From Paenibacillus sp. 32O-W (GTDB lineage: Bacteria > Bacillota > Bacilli > Paenibacillales > NBRC-103111), in contig NZ_VEGP01000044.1 of the NCBI RefSeq assembly GCF_007679495.1, forward strand, positions 1 to 45,436: a stretch of 45,436 nt of DNA, in the 5' to 3' direction. The notes below the pieces were generated by a model that was not told where the DNA came from, made no database searches, and worked only from the letters and a program-made list of their open reading frames with translations. Made by a program: the position numbers and the translations under genes. Shown piece by piece: positions 1-8,313 of the stretch (its first letter is position 1; every line of letters begins with the position of its first letter).

Positions 1-72
1 ATCCTACTATTTCTCCATCGATCATTGATTTCCTTTCTTTATCTAGCTATTTTGATTTTAAAGATCACGGAT

Positions 73-507
73 TCAGGTTGAATAAACAAAGTCAAAATAA
101 TCCACTGGCAGGCCACATTCTTCTTCCATGGGAGTACAGATAAATTTTGCTGATAGGCCGCATGCGTTCAAATGTTGAGCTGCTTTTTCGATTTGTTTTT
201 CAGATATGTCCACAGCCCACAGTTCGGATGCTTTGCGTTCCCCCAGATATTGCAAGGATTGACCGTTTCCACAGCCTATCTCCAGCATCTTTTTCCCGGT
301 GACGTCGCCAAAAAGCCGGCATTTTTCTTCTGAGACATATGCTCCATATAAAGGAAGCACGATTGCTCCTAAGAAGTCATTTCCTTTTGTATCCCAATAA
401 AAACTGTTAATTTTATGCACATAATTCTTATCCATGTCGACCGAGACAGCGCTGCCAACCTCGCCGGCGCCTATAATATTTGTTCTATATACCGAATTCT
501 TGTCCAT
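73..507 (-). pseudogene. Class I SAM-dependent methyltransferase, C-terminally truncated
   Basis: The product keeps motif I of class I methyltransferases (MLEIGCGNGQSL) and the acidic residue after beta-2 (LWAVDIS). It stops at DFVYST, where motif IV should lead into the rest of the Rossmann fold, so roughly the C-terminal half is missing. I chose the ATG at 507 because GAGAGGG lies just upstream. The frame stays open further upstream to 636 without a comparable ribosome binding site, and an ATG at 435 gives a shorter alternative with no site. The sequence after the stop shows no recognisable continuation. It is probably a non-functional remnant, and the substrate cannot be inferred. Confidence 0.6.
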
Positions 508-848
508 ACTGAACCCTCTCAAACTAAAAGTGTATTCCGACTTACGCGTTATCTCAACCACACGTATCGAACCCGAACACTCTGCGCTATTGATTCCCAA
601 ATAATGTACCACTTTTGTATAAACGATTCTACCCAAAACCTTCCATCCGGTAGATCAGTAAGAGTTCCATAATCGCTTATTTAAAAAATTTAGTCTATTC
701 ATTTTCGGGTTAAAACTGTATGTTATTTATGCGACCACGACGGCGCAAAACGATAAGGGAGGGGGAAAACCGACGCGCCATATTTAACTTGGAAGTATCA
801 GAAGAATAACGAGCTACGTTGAGTTCCGAAACGAAAGGAAGGGTAGCG

Positions 849-1592
849 ATGATTATGACACAAGAAGAAATGCTGTTCATTGTGCAATCACAACTTGCCA
901 TTGACCTTAATTGCTCAATCGATGATCTGAACGGCGAAAAGGACAGCATTATTTTTGTTGAAGCCAAGGAAAATCCCGGACGCAGACCATTTCCAAGGAA
1001 GGCACGTTATTTCGAAATTGTGTCTATGGGGAAATCAATTGTAGTATCGGCTACACCCGAACGGTTGTTAATTGCCAAAACACAGATGCAGGGCAAAAAC
1101 AGGGATACCGTGTTCTCCTTACCATTTATCAGAGGTCTTTACTTGCATTTTCTGCCTGATGTAAAAAGAATAAAGCCAATATCACCGCCGAATTTTTTTT
1201 CATTTGAACGGATTAAGCGAGAAGAAGTGGTCAGTTTATTTGATGTTACAAGATTCAATGAAGCTATTATATACGATACGAATCTTCCCTGGCAGACGGA
1301 TCTAGCTGTGCTTGCAAAGCGAGATGGGGAAATTGTTGGTGTGGCTGGAGCAAGCAAAACCTGTGCAAAACTGTGGCAAATTGGCATAGAAGTATTACCC
1401 AAATATCGTAATTTGGGATTGGCTAGTTATCTTGTAAACAGGTTAACTTTTGAAATATTGGGGCGTGGAGAGATACCGAGTTATGACGTAATCGCCAGTA
1501 ACATTGCTTCACAGAGAGTAGCTCACCGAATAGGGTACTTTCCCGCATGGGTGTCTGATTGGCGATGCAATTTCGAAGGATTTGAACAGTAA
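849..1592 (+). CDS. GNAT family N-acetyltransferase
   Basis: This 247-residue protein has a GNAT fold in its C-terminal half. The acetyl-CoA-binding motif A is visible as IGIEVLPKYRNLGLASYLVN, followed by the alpha-4 region with ASNIASQRVAHRIGYFPAW. The N-terminal half resembles no domain I can name. The frame opens at 819, but AAGGAAGGG sits 6 nt before the ATG at 849, so I prefer that start; an ATG at 855 is also possible. The gene stands alone and converges on map. The substrate is unknown; related proteins act on small molecules, peptides or N-termini. Confidence 0.8.
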   Translation: MIMTQEEMLFIVQSQLAIDLNCSIDDLNGEKDSIIFVEAKENPGRRPFPRKARYFEIVSMGKSIVVSATPERLLIAKTQMQGKNRDTVFSLPFIRGLYLHFLPDVKRIKPISPPNFFSFERIKREEVVSLFDVTRFNEAIIYDTNLPWQTDLAVLAKRDGEIVGVAGASKTCAKLWQIGIEVLPKYRNLGLASYLVNRLTFEILGRGEIPSYDVIASNIASQRVAHRIGYFPAWVSDWRCNFEGFEQ

Positions 1593-1632
1593 TCATATCT
1601 CAAGAAATATCCCATGAAAAGGATTGAAAATT

Positions 1633-2385
1633 CTATTGTGCGGTCAATATAACCGGGCCATCCGCAGTAATGGCGATCGTATGCTCGTACTGTGCGGAAA
1701 GTGAGCCGTCAGCGGTTCTGGCGGTCCATCCGTCGGCATCAATCGTCATTAACGCTGTTCCGGCATTTAGCATCGGCTCGATCGTAAAAACCATCCCTTC
1801 CTTCAAGCGGAATCCTTTGCCCGGATTTCCGACGTGGGGATAATTAGGTTCCTCATGCATCTCCCTTCCTACGCCATGACCAAGCAAATCACGCACTACC
1901 GAGAATCCGTTTCGCTCAGCATGGGTTTGAACCGCGTGCATCACATCGCCGATCCGGTTTCCGACGACAGCTTTTTCGATACCAAGATATAAGCATTCCT
2001 TCGTTACCCGCATCAGATTACGGGCTTCTTCCGACACCTCGCCGACCGCATAACACCAGGCTGAATCCCCGATCCAGCCATCCGCCTCCGCGACGATGTC
2101 GATTTTGACGATATCGCCTTCCTTGAGCGGCTTCCCGCTCGGAAAACCATGCGCAATGACGTCGTTGACAGACGCACATGTCGCAAACGGATAGCCGTTA
2201 TAGCCTATCGTATAAGCCTTGGCGCCATTCTCCTTCAGGAACCGCACCGCGAAAGATTCGATATCGAGCGTCGTGACACCCGGCTGGATCATATCTGCGA
2301 TTGCTTGATGAAAAGCAGCGACAATTCGGCCGGCTTTTCTCATTTCTTCAATTTCTGCTCTCGATTTCAGAATGACCATTTCCAT
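1633..2385 (-). CDS. map: Methionine aminopeptidase, type I
   Basis: It removes N-terminal methionine from nascent proteins in the cytoplasm. At 250 residues it matches the usual type I length. All five metal ligands are visible: D96, D107, H170, E203 and E234, with the catalytic His at H79 (VNDVIAHG) and the usual LLGHGVG and FTIEPML motifs. It starts immediately after the TGA of the TetR gene, with AAAGGAGA as ribosome binding site, so the two genes are co-transcribed and probably translationally coupled. Housekeeping map in Firmicutes normally lies in the ribosomal protein cluster, so this is probably a second, regulated paralog. That last point is inference. Confidence 0.93.
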   Translation of the reverse strand: MEMVILKSRAEIEEMRKAGRIVAAFHQAIADMIQPGVTTLDIESFAVRFLKENGAKAYTIGYNGYPFATCASVNDVIAHGFPSGKPLKEGDIVKIDIVAEADGWIGDSAWCYAVGEVSEEARNLMRVTKECLYLGIEKAVVGNRIGDVMHAVQTHAERNGFSVVRDLLGHGVGREMHEEPNYPHVGNPGKGFRLKEGMVFTIEPMLNAGTALMTIDADGWTARTADGSLSAQYEHTIAITADGPVILTAQ

Positions 2386-2988
2386 TCATCTCTCCTTTAA
2401 CTGTATGCCTGAAAAAATCATATCGACGAACCCTTCCACATCCATCTCGTTCCGCATATTGTGGTGGATGTTCAATGCTGCGCAGCCAACAAGCGAGCCA
2501 AATATCAGATTAGCTGTTTTCTCCGGCGATTTGGAACCGAATCCTTCACGAATCATTTCCACAAAGGGCAAATAAATCCGTTCCTGAAAATCGGCAAACA
2601 GCTTGCTGAACCGGTTTCCCGGGAAGTGGTGGAAATTATCCGCAACCGTTTTAAGCAAAATAAAGACGGAAGGATCCTGGATGCACTCCCGCAGGAGCAG
2701 CCCGGAGAACGACTCAGCTTTAAGCAAACCGCCGCCGACTCCTGTCAAAGCAGGCATTACTGCCGACTCTGTCCGATTCAGAGCATCCCACAGTAAATCT
2801 TCCAGAAGCATGTGCTTATTTTTGTAGTAATGATACACGGTTCCGTAGCCGAGCTCTGCCTTGACCGCAACATCGCGTATTTCCAATTGAATGCCCTTCT
2901 CCAAATATACTTCCGCAGCCGCTTGCATAATTTGGTTCATCCGCATCTCCCGGATCGCATCATTCTGTTCTTTGGTACGTGGTGACAT
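2386..2988 (-). CDS. TetR/AcrR family transcriptional regulator
   Basis: This is a 200-residue TetR-type repressor. The N-terminal helix-turn-helix covers about residues 15-60, with the typical GYGTVYHYYKNKHMLLEDLL recognition and helix-4 pattern. The rest is an all-helical ligand-binding domain ending in a TetR_C-like segment. It is the first gene of a two-gene operon with map, and a perfect inverted repeat lies about 40 bp upstream of its ATG. TAAGGAGGAG is the ribosome binding site. It probably represses itself and map; the ligand is unknown. Confidence 0.88.
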   Translation of the reverse strand: MSPRTKEQNDAIREMRMNQIMQAAAEVYLEKGIQLEIRDVAVKAELGYGTVYHYYKNKHMLLEDLLWDALNRTESAVMPALTGVGGGLLKAESFSGLLLRECIQDPSVFILLKTVADNFHHFPGNRFSKLFADFQERIYLPFVEMIREGFGSKSPEKTANLIFGSLVGCAALNIHHNMRNEMDVEGFVDMIFSGIQLKER

Positions 2989-3026
2989 GGCTCCTCCTTA
3001 TTTAGACCTGCAGTAATGTCAATCTA

Positions 3027-3045
3027 AAATGAATATACTTCATTT
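3027..3045. promoter_or_regulatory. Palindromic operator candidate upstream of TetR-map
   Basis: AAATGAA-TATAC-TTCATTT is a perfect 7-bp inverted repeat with a 5-bp spacer, a common size for TetR-family operators. It lies between the TetR start and the rightward kinase gene, so it could affect both. A second inverted repeat (TTTAGA/TCTAAA) lies at 3001-3027. Binding by the adjacent TetR protein is inference. Confidence 0.5.
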
Positions 3046-3153
3046 GGAAGTAAGGATCAAGTACTTTATAATGGACTAAGAAAACTAGGCCGCAAAGGAA
3101 AAGAGTCGGGTAAAATGATAAATATATTAAAAATCTGATAGGAGGGGACTGTC

Positions 3154-3651
3154 ATAAGAATACATATTATTGGTGGTTCAGGAAGCGGTAAGTCATATGT
3201 ATCAGAATTATTAAGTCAACAATTTAATATTCCACATTATGATTTAGACGATATTTTTTGGGATAATGAAGCAGATATTTATGGGGTGAAGGCTTCAGAG
3301 GAACTACGGGATCAAAAACTTAAAGAGATTGTGAGTCACGACGCTTGGATCATTGAAGGTGTATACAGATCATGGGTAGAACCGAGTTTTTTAGCTGCCG
3401 ACAAGATTATTGTAATTATGACTCCACTGTCTGTCCAAGAAACAAGAATATGGAAACGATATGAAGAACGCATTACAGGGAGAGTTGGAAGCAAAAAACG
3501 AGAGTCTCTTGAAAGTGTTAGAAACCTAATAGAGTGGAACAAAAAGTACAATCTCGAGAAGCTTCCACATTTTATAAAAAACTGTGATTATAAAGAAAAA
3601 CTTATTTGTGTAACTGATAATCTCGATATCCTTAAGTTATTTCAACGTTAA
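3154..3651 (+). CDS. P-loop small kinase (FlaR/topology-modulation-like), apparent AUA start
   Basis: The frame encodes about 165 residues beginning IRIHIIGGSGSGKS, a Walker A P-loop at the extreme N-terminus. It continues with HYDLDDIFW, WIIEGVYRSW and RIWKRYEERI, as in adenylate-kinase-like proteins often annotated as topology modulation or FlaR proteins. An in-frame TAG at 3139 and a strong GGAGGGG at 3141-3147 fix the start region, yet the only codon at correct spacing is ATA at 3154. The first standard start (GTG at 3286) would delete the P-loop. Either AUA is used weakly or an ATG to ATA mutation silenced the gene. The substrate is unknown, probably a nucleotide or small metabolite. Confidence 0.65.
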   Translation: MRIHIIGGSGSGKSYVSELLSQQFNIPHYDLDDIFWDNEADIYGVKASEELRDQKLKEIVSHDAWIIEGVYRSWVEPSFLAADKIIVIMTPLSVQETRIWKRYEERITGRVGSKKRESLESVRNLIEWNKKYNLEKLPHFIKNCDYKEKLICVTDNLDILKLFQR

Positions 3652-3734
3652 TGGCGAAACGTTGGTCCAGAGACATCCAGAAACAGTTTTATCAGTATGT
3701 ATTCACATAAGTTTGCAGCCAGTCGGTTAGAGAA

Positions 3735-3774
3735 AGAGCGAGTGTTAGCGGATGTTGACCACTAATCTCGCTCT
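3735..3774. terminator. Weak hairpin between convergent genes
   Basis: AGAGCGAG and CTCGCTCT form an 8-bp stem around a long 24-nt loop, followed on the plus strand only by TCTT. It lies between the kinase gene and the leftward MFS gene and could end transcription weakly from either side. Confidence 0.3.
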
Positions 3775-3844
3775 TCTTGGGATAAGTCTTTAGCTTGTTT
3801 CGTCGGGCTAAAGCATTATGAAAATGCTCCGTATGATCTTTTCT

Positions 3845-5026
3845 TTACTGATCGGTCACCTTCGGAGTTCGGATCAGGAAGGCGAGCAGACATATGATGG
3901 CGGTAAACAGGATAAGCAAATTAAACCCGTTGCCGATGCCGAACGTTTTGGAGACTTGCCCGATCACAACGCCGACGACGGCTCCGCCGAGTCCGGAGGC
4001 GAGATAGATGAGGCCTTGCAAGGAACCGGCTTGCTGCGTCAGCTTCGAGGCAATGCCTTGTGCAGTCGGGAACAGGACGGACATGGCGAGACCGAACAGC
4101 ATCATTAAATAACTGAATTCGGTCATAAATATACGTCCAACAATCAGAGACAGCAGCGCGAATAGCGAGAAAGCAATAAGGGTGCGTCTTTCGCCGAGCT
4201 TATAAATGATAATGCCGCCTACAAAACGGCCGATGGTAAACAGGAAAGCGAAGCTTGCGATGATATAGGCCGCAGTAGACGATTTCTGCGCGGCATCCAT
4301 CCCGGCAATGTCGAGCGACGAATAGAAAATCGGGAAGAAATTCAGGAACCCGGCTTCTGCCGCGACATAGAACAGAATGAATAATATAACAAGCAAAATT
4401 TGGCGATCTTGAAATAGCTGCAGTACGGATTTGACCGTCACTTTATCTTGACCTTGAGCAGAGGAGGGTTGTGCCGGTTTAAAGGAGAGCAGCGCAAATA
4501 AAATAATCGCAATCACAACCGAAACTCCGATATAAAAGAAGCGCCAGCTTATATTTTGAGCAAAGATGGCATTGAGTATTAGCGGAGTGACAATCATTCC
4601 TACGCCGAACAAGGCATTGGCCAAATTGAAGATCACGCCTGCGCGTTCTTTAAAATAAATGGGGATCAGCGTAGCCACCGACACGGTCATCGCCCCGATG
4701 CCCAGCCCGACCATCAGATAGAAGCCTAGAAAGAAGGCAACGGTAAAGGCAGCCCCCGTTCCAATTAAACCGATCATCATTAGTGCGGTACCGATGCTCA
4801 TGGCCACTTTAATGCCTTTGCGGTCCGCCAAAATGCCGGCGATCAGGCTGGCCAGCAGAAATCCGATCTGGAACACCGAAACCATGACGCCCACTTGACT
4901 GATATCCAGTTGGATATCGTTCTGCACTTTCTCTAAGATGATGCCCTTCGTGTTCTGGATACCGCCTAACACAAACATGGTGGCGAATATGAGGAAAAAT
5001 ATAATGGGCCGTTGTATTTTCTGCAT
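3845..5026 (-). CDS. MFS transporter, 12 TM, in ROK-controlled operon
   Basis: A hydrophobic 393-residue major facilitator protein. It has an N-terminal TM1 (MQKIQRPIIFFLIFATMFVL), the loop 2-3 motif region LIAGILADRKGIKVAM and a repeated second half with GRFVGGIIIYKLGERRTL. About 12 membrane segments are expected. The frame is open to 5176, but the ATG at 5026 begins the conserved domain and lies 2 nt after the stop of the glycosidase-like gene, implying translational coupling. As the last gene of an operon with a ROK repressor and a TIM-barrel protein, it probably imports a sugar or glycoside, or exports one. The substrate is not readable from the sequence. Confidence 0.85.
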   Translation of the reverse strand: MQKIQRPIIFFLIFATMFVLGGIQNTKGIILEKVQNDIQLDISQVGVMVSVFQIGFLLASLIAGILADRKGIKVAMSIGTALMMIGLIGTGAAFTVAFFLGFYLMVGLGIGAMTVSVATLIPIYFKERAGVIFNLANALFGVGMIVTPLILNAIFAQNISWRFFYIGVSVVIAIILFALLSFKPAQPSSAQGQDKVTVKSVLQLFQDRQILLVILFILFYVAAEAGFLNFFPIFYSSLDIAGMDAAQKSSTAAYIIASFAFLFTIGRFVGGIIIYKLGERRTLIAFSLFALLSLIVGRIFMTEFSYLMMLFGLAMSVLFPTAQGIASKLTQQAGSLQGLIYLASGLGGAVVGVVIGQVSKTFGIGNGFNLLILFTAIICLLAFLIRTPKVTDQ

Positions 5027-5028
5027 GA

Positions 5029-6309
5029 TTAGTTCGTTCCTTTCTCCCGATAACTTTGAATGGCGTCGAACAATTCGTCCGCAGCCCAACCGTAACAATA
5101 ATAGAGAAGCTCGTCCGCGGCGCTGTTCTCGCCGGCCTTCACCGCCTCTATCAAATTGGACGGCGATAGATTCCACATCTGAATACCGCTGAATATGCGT
5201 GTGTTCGGATCGGATTGAGCACGCACGATGTTATTTTGATCGGCGACGAACCGAATGGGGAAGCCTTCTTCTTGAAAGGTTTTGTAAGATAAATCATAGG
5301 GCAGATGGAAGAACCTTTTGAACGCGCTGAAGGCTTCCTCTTGCTCCTGCTCGGTATCGGCCAGATAGCCGATCAACCCCTGCACATCGGCACCACCGCC
5401 CAGCTTGTGATAAGGGAAATGCTTCAAGGCGGGGGAGAGCTTCGTTAAGCCGGCATAATCCTGCCCGAGCATCCAACTGTAGGCGGGCGGCCATAGATCC
5501 AACCATATCGTAAAGGCGTCATTGACTTTTCTTACCCGCTCGATCAACCGTCCCACAAAACCGGAAACGCTTTCTTGGCGGAAAGATATCCATGCCTGAA
5601 TATGTGCGTTTTGCTCTGCATGAGAGACGGCATCATCAAACTGCTTTTCTTTTAATTTCATAGACCAGGTTTGCAGTGCTTCCTTAATCGCATTCACATC
5701 TAAATGCTGCCGGGCCATCTTCTCCTGACAATGGGAGCAGAAGCAGGTAAGCAGTCCTCTGGGATTCACTTCCTCGCCGGCCCAATCCGGATAACGGATG
5801 CGATCGATCATATAAGAGGTGAAGCCATAGCGCCGATACAAATCCACGAACGCCTTCTCCCAGAAATCAATGACATCCGGTGCATTCGGGCACAGCCAGT
5901 GGGGGATGACCTGCCCGTAAACATCCGTGACCAAATTGTTGGCGAGCAGATCCCCTTCGAAATGGCCGTTCAAAATATTCAACCAAGGAATCACTTCGAA
6001 TGGCTCGTCCTGCATCGCTTCCTTAATGATCATCAGCGGATCGCGTTCTGCAGACAGTGTCGGCTCCCGGCGTTGATCGAGCCCGGAAGCTTCATAGGAA
6101 GGCAGAATCGCATGCATTGTGCCTGTACCGAAGACGACATCGCGTACTGGATTTCGGGGCAATTTTCCAACGGGATAAGGGTTTCTTTCGAAGATCGTGT
6201 TCACTTCGGGAAAAACATATTTAACATCTTTCAATTTATGAATGTAGGCGATAATTTGCGGCATACCTTCATCTATAATATCGTGAGGATGCAATTGAAT
6301 GCCTGACAT
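5029..6309 (-). CDS. Glycosidase-like TIM-barrel protein
   Basis: A 426-residue cytoplasmic protein without a signal peptide. The segments VIPWLNILNGHF, FVDLYRRYGFTSYMIDRIRY and FTIWLDLWPPAYSWM resemble the beta-strand ends of GH10-like or alpha-amylase-superfamily TIM barrels (the putative glycosyl hydrolase-like group). A small CFCSHC motif near the middle could bind metal. It is preceded by AAGGAG and lies 18 nt after the ROK gene, so it belongs to the same leftward operon as the MFS transporter. An intracellular glycosidase for an imported oligosaccharide or glycoside is the likely role. The catalytic acids cannot be assigned with confidence. Confidence 0.65.
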   Translation of the reverse strand: MSGIQLHPHDIIDEGMPQIIAYIHKLKDVKYVFPEVNTIFERNPYPVGKLPRNPVRDVVFGTGTMHAILPSYEASGLDQRREPTLSAERDPLMIIKEAMQDEPFEVIPWLNILNGHFEGDLLANNLVTDVYGQVIPHWLCPNAPDVIDFWEKAFVDLYRRYGFTSYMIDRIRYPDWAGEEVNPRGLLTCFCSHCQEKMARQHLDVNAIKEALQTWSMKLKEKQFDDAVSHAEQNAHIQAWISFRQESVSGFVGRLIERVRKVNDAFTIWLDLWPPAYSWMLGQDYAGLTKLSPALKHFPYHKLGGGADVQGLIGYLADTEQEQEEAFSAFKRFFHLPYDLSYKTFQEEGFPIRFVADQNNIVRAQSDPNTRIFSGIQMWNLSPSNLIEAVKAGENSAADELLYYCYGWAADELFDAIQSYREKGTN

Positions 6310-6327
6310 TTGAACCCACGCTCCTTA

Positions 6328-7500
6328 TTAATAAAGTTGTTTGTCCTTCAGAAATTGTAAAGATGGGAAGGCTTGATTCAAGCCTAACAAGGCCATGCCC
6401 TGCAAAGCGGAATGATGCTGCAAATTAGAAATTTCAATAGCTACGTCCGTTACATCGGAAGCATGAAGACGTACCTTACGCTTCAGTTGTTCCAGAGATA
6501 ATGATTTGGTGACGCTGCCCATCAACAAAATCTTTTCCGGATTCAATAGTGCTATGATATTCAAGATGCCCATCGCCAAATGATCCTCAAATTGATCGAC
6601 CAAATACTTGGCCTGCAAGTCGCCTTGCTCCGCTAGACGAAACACTTCCTTGGCCGAGAGTTTTTTGTTGTATAAAGCCAGGGCAGCGGCCTCCAGCCCG
6701 GAACCGGAACAGATCATTTCAAAATGTCCTTTATCCGACGGGGCATACAAATGGCGGTTGTGAAATACCATGTATCCGATTTCTCCGGCAGCGTTTCTGG
6801 CGCCGCGTATCACCTTGCCATCAATAAGCACGGCAGAACCCAATCCCGTGCCGATCCCGATCAATACAGCGGAGCTTAAGTCTTGAAGAGCTCCTTCGTA
6901 CATCTCGCCGACAAGCGCTGCGCGCACATCATTTTCAATCGTGACAGGGACATGAAACACCTCGTTAAAATACTGCGCTAGCTGAACGTTCTTCCATTCG
7001 GGCAAATTAGGGGAGCCTTCCAAAACGACGCCGTTCACGGGATCGATAATCCCCGGAGTAGCTATACCAATAAAGGAAAGACGCTCTATCGGCTGTCCCG
7101 ATTGTTGGAGAAAGGCTTTCAAATCCGCTGCCATCTGTTCCAGGAAAGCTTGGCTGGTCGAGAGGGGATAGGTAGTGACGGTCTGTTCCGCGATGCATTC
7201 CCCGGCTAAATTGAACTGTCCGAAATGAATGGATGTCCCGCCCAAATCAATCGCAACCCCATAGGCGGCATTCTTGGAAAAATGAAGCTTGGTGCCCCGC
7301 TTGCTGAAATCGGTTTCCTCTTTCTCGTCATAAATCAGTCTTTCCTCAATCAGATCCTTGACGATGTCGGATACGGTTGCTTTCGTGATGCCCGATTGTT
7401 TGGCGATTTCAGTGCGGGATAGAGGTCCTGAATCTTTAATGATGTTCAGAACGATTTCTTTGTTCATCTTCCGAATCGTACTGGGCAAATGTACTTGCAT
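6328..7500 (-). CDS. ROK family transcriptional repressor
   Basis: A 390-residue protein. It has an N-terminal winged helix-turn-helix (residues about 12-65, with ISRTEIAKQSG-like pattern LSRTEIAKQSGITKATVSD) followed by a ROK sugar-kinase-like domain. In that domain AIDLGGTSIHFG is the phosphate motif, IENDVRAALVGEM carries the catalytic-type Asp and GIGTGLGSAVLIDG is present. The usual zinc motif CxCGxxGCxE is absent; the region reads HFEMICSGSGLEA. It is therefore probably a sugar-sensing repressor rather than an active kinase. It is the first gene of the operon with the glycosidase-like and MFS genes, and two matching operators lie just upstream. Confidence 0.88.
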   Translation of the reverse strand: MQVHLPSTIRKMNKEIVLNIIKDSGPLSRTEIAKQSGITKATVSDIVKDLIEERLIYDEKEETDFSKRGTKLHFSKNAAYGVAIDLGGTSIHFGQFNLAGECIAEQTVTTYPLSTSQAFLEQMAADLKAFLQQSGQPIERLSFIGIATPGIIDPVNGVVLEGSPNLPEWKNVQLAQYFNEVFHVPVTIENDVRAALVGEMYEGALQDLSSAVLIGIGTGLGSAVLIDGKVIRGARNAAGEIGYMVFHNRHLYAPSDKGHFEMICSGSGLEAAALALYNKKLSAKEVFRLAEQGDLQAKYLVDQFEDHLAMGILNIIALLNPEKILLMGSVTKSLSLEQLKRKVRLHASDVTDVAIEISNLQHHSALQGMALLGLNQAFPSLQFLKDKQLY

Positions 7501-7542
7501 TGCTAGTAATCACACTTCTTTCGTCATTAATTCCAGATACAT

Positions 7543-7565
7543 TTAAGTTTATAAACCATACTTAA
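7543..7565. promoter_or_regulatory. ROK operator candidate O1
   Basis: The site begins TTAAGTTTATAAAC and ends CTTAA, a 23-bp sequence with inverted ends TTAAG-N13-CTTAA. It lies 43 bp upstream of the ROK start codon. It shares 14 identical consecutive bases (ATTTAAGTTTATAA, starting at 7541) with O2. Confidence 0.6.
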
Positions 7566-7626
7566 TTGAGTTGAAAGGATAAAAAATATATAGTATGGAA
7601 TATAAAAATTGGGGGAGACCCTTAAT

Positions 7627-7649
7627 TTAAGTTTATAATACATCCTTAA
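7627..7649. promoter_or_regulatory. ROK operator candidate O2
   Basis: The second 23-bp copy has the same TTAAG-N13-CTTAA architecture, centred exactly 84 bp from O1, which is about eight helical turns. Such spacing on one face of the helix suits repression by DNA looping. Binding by the adjacent ROK protein is inferred. Confidence 0.55.
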
Positions 7650-7834
7650 CATCATCATCGTCAATAACAATTCCTAACAACAATTGGGATGATTGGATTG
7701 AACATGAGGAAGTTGGTCGGGATCAAAAGGACATATTCCAATTCACAAGTAGGGTAGGGGGGCGATGAAAGTCCGGCTGTCCTTATCTAGGATGGATTCA
7801 AGGAAGGCTTATTCCAACAAAGGAAAAAGAGTTA

Positions 7835-8011
7835 ATGTCCAAAACCGGCTATTCATTAACGGAATATTTACCTGGCGAGGCGTTGGAAACATATAACGAG
7901 GAGCAATTTTGGTCCATTATTCCCTCGGTCGCCAAGAGGATTTTCGGGGAAGTAGATTCGGGAAACAATACTAGTACCCACAACGGCGTCGCGGACGTTT
8001 TCAGTCGCTGA
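7835..8011 (+). pseudogene. Short unassigned ORF, probable gene remnant
   Basis: A 58-codon frame begins MSKTGYSLTEYLPGEAL and continues with EEQFWSIIPSVAKRIFGEV. The segment LTEYLPGE resembles the hinge region of aminoglycoside-phosphotransferase-fold kinases, but no catalytic motif follows. It sits in a stretch (7650-8310) without intact genes, so I regard it as a fragment. The flanking bases 7650-7834 and 8012-8110 show nothing I can assign. Confidence 0.3.
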
Positions 8012-8111
8012 AGTTGGTGAATACCCAGTACGTTATGCGAAAGTTCACGAAGGTTAAGCTCAGAAACTTATGATATAATTTCATTAAAAGATCATGTAAT
8101 GAGGCCTTATT

Positions 8112-8283
8112 ATGAATTGGGCCACCCTTAGGAATACATTACCCAATCAATGGGTTCGAAGCCCTTGAAGCTCATTAAAACAATGGAAGAAGAATAGTTG
8201 AACGTTTATCGGTAATAAATACTTTTGCTGACCTTAATTTTCAAGGGTTCATGAATACGAAACGTAATGTGAAATCGGCATAA
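8112..8283 (+). pseudogene. Frameshifted remnant of a small conserved protein
   Basis: The ATG at 8112 is preceded by GAGG and encodes NWATLRNTLPNQWV before going out of frame. Shifted frames continue with FEALEAH and then RIVERLSVINTFADLNFQGF. Those pieces, read in order, match the layout of a small Firmicutes protein of unknown function (a PNQWV then EALEAH then RLSVINTF pattern). At least one frameshift and a stop break it. Confidence 0.45.
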
Positions 8284-8313
8284 ATCCTGAAAACCGAACA
8301 AAGGAGTTATTTT

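Noticed and set aside
3017-3022. TTGACA on the minus strand as the -35 of the TetR-map promoter
   Set aside because: A -10 at normal spacing would fall on the ribosome binding site, so it cannot be the promoter element used.
5704-6306. 200-codon plus-strand frame opposite the glycosidase-like gene
   Set aside because: It lacks a ribosome binding site and any recognisable motif, whereas the opposite strand encodes a clear barrel protein in an operon.
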